From contig NZ_QKQS01000007.1 in the NCBI RefSeq assembly GCF_003226555.1, positions 41,494 to 105,493 on the forward strand: a stretch of 64,000 bases of DNA, written 5' to 3'. Each line of letters begins with the position of its first letter. The first letter of the stretch is position 1. Source of the DNA: Rhodopseudomonas palustris (lineage in GTDB: Bacteria > Pseudomonadota > Alphaproteobacteria > Rhizobiales > Xanthobacteraceae). Below, piece by piece: positions 59,616 to 64,000 of this stretch. The notes under the pieces were generated by a model. It searched no databases. It was not told where the DNA came from and saw nothing but the letters and a program-made list of their open reading frames with translations. The translations under genes were made by a program, and so were the position numbers.

Positions 59616-61262
59616 TCATTCCGGCAGATCCGAGAACCGCGTCAGCCAGACCACCGGCGGAATGCTGGCGGCAACGATGATCAGCGCCGCCAGCGCACCG
59701 TCCTCGAAGCTGCCGCGGCTGGCGTATTGATAGATCGAGGTCGACAGCGTCTCGACGTTCAGCGGCCGCAGCAGCAGCGTCGCCGGCAGCTCTTTCAGGC
59801 AATCGACGAACACCAGGATCGCGGCGCCGACCAGCGCCGGGCGCAGCAGCGGCAGGTCGATCTTCCATAGCGTGACGAGGCGGCCGGCGCCGGCGGCGCG
59901 GGCCGAGTCGTCATAGTCGCGCGGGATCCGGTCGAACCCGGCCCTGAGCAGCCCGGTCGGCACCGCCAGGAAGCGGATCACATAGGCGGCCACCACCGCG
60001 CCGCCGGTGCTCATCAGAATCAGGCCGGGCGACGGATAGCCGAACGCGCGGAACAGATTGGCCACGGTGCCGTCGATCACCAGCACCGGCGTCAGCAGCC
60101 CGAGCGCCAGCACCAAGCCGGGCAGCGCGTAGCCGAGCTGGGTGACTGTGACGGCCGCGCGGGTCGCTCGCTCCTCCCGCCAGCGTGCGGCCAGCACCAC
60201 GATCAAGCCGAGCGCTAGCGCGATCACGGTCGCCAGCGCTGCGAGCGTCACGGTGTGCAGGGCGTCGCGCACCAGCGCCGGGTCGATGCCGATCGACAGG
60301 CTGCGGCGCAGGCTTTCGCCGAGCAGATAGGCGGCCGGCAGCACGAAGCCGAACAGCGGCGGCAACAGGCAGGCGGCGAAGACCAAGCCGCCCTTCAGGC
60401 CTCGCAGCTGTGTGCGCGTGCGCAGCCGCGGGCTTTCGGCCGACAGCTCGACACTCGCATGGCGACGGCCGATCCGCTCGATCGCGATCAGCAGCGCGGC
60501 GAAGCCGAGCAGCACCAGCGACAGCTGCGCGGCGCCGGCGAGGCTGCCGCGGTTCAGCCAGGTGGTGAATACCGAGACGGTGAGGGTGCGGACGCCGAGA
60601 TATTCCGAGGCGCCGATGTCGTTCAGCGTCTCCAGCGCGGCGAGCGCGACGCCGACCGCGAGCGCCGGCCGCGCCATTGGCAGCACCACCCGGCGCAGGA
60701 TGGTGAAGCGGCCGGCGCCGAGCGTGCGCGCGGCCTCGATCGCGTCGGTGCCCTGCGCCTGGAACACCGCGCGGGCCGACAGATACACGTAAGGATACAG
60801 CACCAGCGCCAGCAGCAGCATCGCGCCGGGCAGCGAGCGCATCTGCGGCAACCACTGCACCGCCTCGGCGGCCGGCATTATCATCGACAGCGCGCGATGC
60901 ACCAAGCCGAGCGGTTCGAACAGATCGACATAGACGTAGGCCGACAGATAGGTCGGCACCGACAGCGGCAACGGCAACAGCCAGATCAGCGCGGCGCGGC
61001 CGGGAAAGTCGTGCGACGACACCAGCCAGGCGGTGCCGGTGCCGATCAGCAGCGTCAGCATGCCGACGCCGGCGATCAGCAGCGCGGTGTCACTCACCGC
61101 GCGCGGCAGCACATAGGCGATCAGATGCGACCACACCTCGCCCGCCGGCTGCAGCGCGATCAGCATCAGGCTGATCACCGGCGCGGCGACGAGGAGGGCG
61201 GTGAGGAGAGCGAGGAAGAGGACGACGAGCTCGGTGTCGGATGCACCAGGCGCCGTCCTCAT
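59616..61262 (-). CDS. Ferric-iron-type ABC transporter permease (FbpB/ThiP-like double permease)
   Basis: A protein of about 548 residues with twelve or so membrane segments in two homologous halves, each with an EAA loop: AARTLGAGRFTILRRVVLPM and SARAAGAGRLVTLWKIDLPL. This doubled form is typical of iron(III) uptake systems such as FbpB/SfuB. The start is uncertain: ATG 61262 and ATG 61295 both lie inside a repeat element. It is downstream of the binding-protein gene on the same strand. No ATPase gene is present next to it. Confidence 0.9.
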   Translation of the reverse strand: MRTAPGASDTELVVLFLALLTALLVAAPVISLMLIALQPAGEVWSHLIAYVLPRAVSDTALLIAGVGMLTLLIGTGTAWLVSSHDFPGRAALIWLLPLPLSVPTYLSAYVYVDLFEPLGLVHRALSMIMPAAEAVQWLPQMRSLPGAMLLLALVLYPYVYLSARAVFQAQGTDAIEAARTLGAGRFTILRRVVLPMARPALAVGVALAALETLNDIGASEYLGVRTLTVSVFTTWLNRGSLAGAAQLSLVLLGFAALLIAIERIGRRHASVELSAESPRLRTRTQLRGLKGGLVFAACLLPPLFGFVLPAAYLLGESLRRSLSIGIDPALVRDALHTVTLAALATVIALALGLIVVLAARWREERATRAAVTVTQLGYALPGLVLALGLLTPVLVIDGTVANLFRAFGYPSPGLILMSTGGAVVAAYVIRFLAVPTGLLRAGFDRIPRDYDDSARAAGAGRLVTLWKIDLPLLRPALVGAAILVFVDCLKELPATLLLRPLNVETLSTSIYQYASRGSFEDGALAALIIVAASIPPVVWLTRFSDLPE

Positions 61263-61380
61263 GGCGAGGAGGCGCGCAGCGCCGTCTCGAACCATGAGGA
61301 CGTGCTCTGTGGCTTCATCCTTCGAGACGCCCGGCTCCGCCCTCAGGGCTGCGCCGGGCTCCTCAGGATGAGGGGAGTGC
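61257..61380. repeat. Dispersed repeat overlapping the permease start
   Basis: cctcatggcgaggaggcgcg and tctcgaaccatgagg form one hairpin, and catccttcgagac with ctcaggatgag forms a second. It belongs with the repeats at 55006 and 58776. It occupies the gap between binding protein and permease genes and supplies the permease start codon region. Confidence 0.7.
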
Positions 61381-61405
61381 CCCTGGGTTGGAGGCGAGAT
61401 GACGT

Positions 61406-62416
61406 TCAGTTGTCGAACCCGACCTTGTCGACCAGCGTCGCGGCGGCCTTGCGGTTGGCGGCGATCTTGGCGATCGGCAGCGGATCCGGCTTCAGCTTGC
61501 CGTAGCTGGCGATCACCGGATTGAGGGCGACGCCGGCGCGGATCGGATATTCGTAGTTGGCGTCGGCGTAGATCTGCTGCGCCTTCTCGCCGGCGAGCCA
61601 TTCGATCAGCTTCACACCGTTGGCCTTGTTCGGCGCGTTCTTGGTCAGCAGCACACCGGACAGGTTGACGTGGGTGCCGCCGCCCTCGAACGTCGGCAGG
61701 ATCACCTTCGTGGCATCCGCCCAGGCCTTCTTGTCCGGATCCTTCAGCATCAAGGCCCAGTAATAGGTGTTGCCGATGCCGAGGTCGCATTTGCCGGCCG
61801 CGACGTCGCGCGCGGTCTCGCGATCTCCGCCCGACGGCTTCTGGGCCAAATTGGCCTTCAGGCCGCGCAGCCATTCCTCGGCCTTGGCCTCGCCATGCTT
61901 GGCGACGTAAGCGGCGAACAACGCGTTGTTGTAGATGTGCTGGCCGGAGCGGATGCAGATCTTGCCCTTCCACTTCGGATCGGCGAGCTCCTCATAGGTG
62001 ATCGCTTCCTGCTTGACGCGATCCTTCGACGCGTAGATCACCCGCGCCCGCATCGAGATGCCGGCCCAGTGACCGTTCGGATCGCGGAACTGTGCCGGTA
62101 CGATTTCGTCGATCACCGCCGAGTTGATCGGCTGGCTGATGCCCGCGGCGACCGCGTCGTCGATCCGGCCGATGTCCACCGTCAGCAGCACGTCGGCCGG
62201 GCTGTTGGCGCCTTCGGCCTTGATCCGCTGCTCCAGGCCTGAACTCGCCGAAATCACATTGACGGCGATGCCGGTGTCTTTGGTGAAGGCGTCGAACAGC
62301 GGCTGCACCAGCTTGGTTTCGCGGTAGGTGTAGACGTTCACCTGCTCGGCGGCGCCGGCGGCGAACGGCACGAAAACGGCGGCAAGTGCGAGGGCAGCGG
62401 CACGGAAACGGCTCAT
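61406..62416 (-). CDS. Iron(III)-type ABC transporter substrate-binding protein
   Basis: A 336-residue periplasmic protein with a signal peptide (LALAAVFVPFAAGAAEQ), then VNVYTYRETKLVQPLFDAFT. GNTYYWALMLKDPDKKAW near residue 214 carries the paired Tyr residues that bind ferric iron in FbpA proteins, and EGGGTHVNLSGVLLTKNAPN is also typical. It is the first gene of a leftward pair with the permease. I saw no Fur or Irr box upstream by eye. Confidence 0.93.
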   Translation of the reverse strand: MSRFRAAALALAAVFVPFAAGAAEQVNVYTYRETKLVQPLFDAFTKDTGIAVNVISASSGLEQRIKAEGANSPADVLLTVDIGRIDDAVAAGISQPINSAVIDEIVPAQFRDPNGHWAGISMRARVIYASKDRVKQEAITYEELADPKWKGKICIRSGQHIYNNALFAAYVAKHGEAKAEEWLRGLKANLAQKPSGGDRETARDVAAGKCDLGIGNTYYWALMLKDPDKKAWADATKVILPTFEGGGTHVNLSGVLLTKNAPNKANGVKLIEWLAGEKAQQIYADANYEYPIRAGVALNPVIASYGKLKPDPLPIAKIAANRKAAATLVDKVGFDN

Positions 62417-62575
62417 ACGGCGGGCTCCTGGCGAAAATCGAGAATGCTTGTCACTAGCCTAGCCCGGGCGGGCAGTGCAGCGGCGCAATGTCGCGATTAG
62501 AGCGATTCCAAATGGCTCTGACGGGACGATTCGGGGCCTGGGAGGCCGCAGAATCGAACAGGCGCGGCCTGTCGG

Positions 62576-62785
62576 TCAGATCAGATGATGGCCGTTGCCG
62601 CCTTGGCAGACCGGACATTTGCAATTGTGGAAATTGACTTCGGCAGCGACATATTCGTTGCCGCAATGGATGCACGCGATCTTCAGCTGCGGCCGGCGAT
62701 CGGCGCTGCAACTGGCGGTCCGGGCGACCAGATATTGACCGAGCGAATTCTGATCGCCTTCGGCGACATGATAGTTCGCACTCAC
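62576..62785 (-). CDS. Small CxxC zinc-ribbon-like protein
   Basis: A 69-residue protein with two paired cysteine motifs in the C-terminal half, CIHCGNEYVAAEVNFHNC then CPVCQGGNGHHLI, which would bind one zinc ion. The GTG at 62785 is preceded by GGGGGACGCTC, a strong site; a longer ATG frame from 62863 includes a Phe/Leu-rich stretch but no site. Function is unknown. It lies alone between the iron transporter and the nuclease gene. Confidence 0.7.
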   Translation of the reverse strand: MSANYHVAEGDQNSLGQYLVARTASCSADRRPQLKIACIHCGNEYVAAEVNFHNCKCPVCQGGNGHHLI

Positions 62786-62965
62786 GAGCGTCCCCCGGGA
62801 ATGTGCATCTGCGAGATAGTCTAACACACAGTCGAACGGGAAATGCAATTCGAATAGCTGCAATCGAATCGCGCCTGTCGCGAGCGGAGCGGTGTTGTAA
62901 TGCCAGTATGAATCAAACCTTGCTCCAATGGTATTCAGACCGTGGAAAACGATGCCGCGCGGCGG

Positions 62966-64000
62966 CTAACGTCGTGCCGCGTGCGCGTTGCTGCCATTGC
63001 CATTGCCGTTGTCCTCGAGCGCGCGGCGCAAGCGGCGAATGATCACGCTACGCGCGCGCTCGTCGGCTGCGGCTTCGACACTGGCGTTGATATCAAGCAG
63101 TAGCTTCGACATTTCGTTGTGCCAGTCGAGCTTGACCACCGATTCGGGTTCGAGTCGTCGGCGATGCTTGCCGTCGAGCGCAGTCGGAACCGGCGTGGTG
63201 AGTTCGTAGACATCGTCGAGCAGTGGCTGAAAGATCTTCGCCGCCGGCAGCACGCCGCCGCCGAGCCGCTCTGTCAATGCGGCAATCGCGGTTTCCTCAC
63301 CATGGCTGAGAAACAGCCCGCGATCGATCGGCCGCCGCTCGGTGATCCAGCGCGTCAGCTCGCCGGCGTCGGCATGGCCGGAGTAATCGTCGATGCGGCG
63401 GATCTTGGCTTTGACGCGGACTTCCTCACCCATGATCCGCACCGCCTTGGCGCCTTCTTCAAGGAAGCGGCCGAGCGTGCCATTGGCCTGATAACCGACC
63501 AGCAGCACGGTGCCCGAGGAGCGGCACAGCCAACGCTTGAGATGATGGCGGATGCGGCCGGCATCGCACATGCCGCTCGCGGCGATGATGATGTGGAAGC
63601 CGTTCAGCTTGGCGATCGCCTTGCTTTCCTCCACGGTCTCGGTGAAGCGCAGATGCGGCGAGGCCAGCAGCCTCTCGACATCGACGTCTTCGTCGAGATC
63701 GGCGGCGTGGCGGCGGAACACTTCGGTGGCGCGGATCGCCAGCGGCGAATCCAGGAAGATCGGCGCGCTCGGGATCGCGCCCTTTTCCATCAGGTCGATC
63801 AGGTCGACGATCAGCTCCTGGGTGCGCTCGACCGCGAAGGCCGGGATCACCAGGGCGCCGCGCGCTGCAGCGGCAGCGCTGACTTCGGCGGCGAGCCGCT
63901 CGTGGCGGAGCTTGGGCGAGGTCGGCTCGCGCACGCGGTCGCCATAGGTCGACTCGCAGATCACGTAGTCGAAATGCGCCGGCGCTTCCGGATCGGGCTG
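62966..64000 (-). CDS. Beta-CASP metallo-beta-lactamase RNA nuclease (CPSF73-like), 5' end outside the window
   Basis: The visible 344 residues are the C-terminal two thirds of an MBL-fold/beta-CASP protein. CESTYGDRVREP near its start is the MBL motif 4 region of this family, ALVIPAFAVERTQELIVDLI opens the beta-CASP insert, ASGMCDAGRIRHHLKRWL is motif B-like, and DYSGHADAGELTRWI with LSHGEETAIAALTERL carries the final metal His residues. Such proteins are RNA exo- or endonucleases. The HxHxDH motif lies beyond base 64000. The C-terminus ends with a GNGNGSN linker. Confidence 0.92.
   Translation of the reverse strand, partial: QPDPEAPAHFDYVICESTYGDRVREPTSPKLRHERLAAEVSAAAAARGALVIPAFAVERTQELIVDLIDLMEKGAIPSAPIFLDSPLAIRATEVFRRHAADLDEDVDVERLLASPHLRFTETVEESKAIAKLNGFHIIIAASGMCDAGRIRHHLKRWLCRSSGTVLLVGYQANGTLGRFLEEGAKAVRIMGEEVRVKAKIRRIDDYSGHADAGELTRWITERRPIDRGLFLSHGEETAIAALTERLGGGVLPAAKIFQPLLDDVYELTTPVPTALDGKHRRRLEPESVVKLDWHNEMSKLLLDINASVEAAADERARSVIIRRLRRALEDNGNGNGSNAHAARR

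Noticed and set aside
1-64000. tRNA, rRNA, CRISPR array, insertion sequence or prophage
   Set aside because: No tRNA T-arm and acceptor pair, regular spacer array, transposase motif or phage structural gene was seen.

Overview
The window is 64 kb of GC-rich chromosome from an alphaproteobacterium of the Rhodopseudomonas/Bradyrhizobium group (Nitrobacteraceae). I infer this from gene content, not from a search: eukaryotic-type glutamine synthetase GlnII behind a sigma-54 promoter, a three-gene PntAA/PntAB/PntB transhydrogenase preceded by a tiny aa3-oxidase subunit IV, a GapR/DUF2312 protein, DUF1036, DUF1244, DUF465 and DUF2735 proteins, and many palindromic intergenic repeats of the kinds common in that group. 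Rhodopseudomonas palustris or a close relative is the best guess. No rRNA, tRNA, CRISPR array, transposase or phage gene was seen.

Layout. 0-5.8 kb: glutaminase, a DUF2735 gene, glnII, a CAP-domain lipoprotein, and a patatin/3-hydroxybutyrate dehydrogenase pair. 5.8-8.6 kb is the most accessory-looking part: a ParDE-type toxin-antitoxin pair, a BrnT/BrnA-type pair, and a polysaccharide flippase whose 3' end is repeated as a fragment on the far side of the BrnTA pair. 8.8-11.6 kb: a small membrane protein, a split PAS plus chemotaxis transducer, and a secreted Tyr/Gly/Pro-rich protein. 11.6-17.4 kb: a TRAP transporter, a YbaK-type deacylase, a haloacid-dehalogenase-like enzyme and an amidohydrolase. 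17.6-28.3 kb is mostly core: rpmJ, TPR protein, OsmC, DUF1036-pyk, DUF1244, gapR, two cell-wall proteins (M15/DUF882 and a YcbB-type L,D-transpeptidase) and a sigma-54 response regulator. 28.4-35.6 kb: TerC, M3 peptidase, an AbrB-Doc toxin-antitoxin pair, aa3 subunit IV and pnt. 35.7-46.4 kb: VOC, cupin, an anchored low-complexity protein, rpsU, aqpZ, purEK, two c-di-GMP proteins, two DUF465 genes and an FAD oxidoreductase.

46.4-55 kb looks like a regulated uptake and catabolism locus. A leftward series (permease, ATPase, Tat-exported binding protein, flavin reductase, nitrilase) diverges from a TrmB-like regulator followed by potA-potB-potC-type transporter genes. Two near-identical 20-bp dyads in opposite orientation lie in the divergent promoter region. 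55-64 kb: AsmA, scoAB (ketone-body CoA transfer, functionally linked to bdhA), a secreted beta-rich protein, a ferric-iron-type permease and binding protein without a local ATPase, a small CxxC protein, and the 3' part of a beta-CASP metallo-beta-lactamase nuclease gene that runs off the window end.

I found no clearly new multi-gene defence or biosynthetic system. The best leads are the displaced flippase 3' end around a toxin-antitoxin module whose toxin has no normal start codon, the operator pair of the nitrilase/transporter locus, and the AbrB-Doc pair whose ribosome binding site lies inside a perfect 13-bp inverted repeat.
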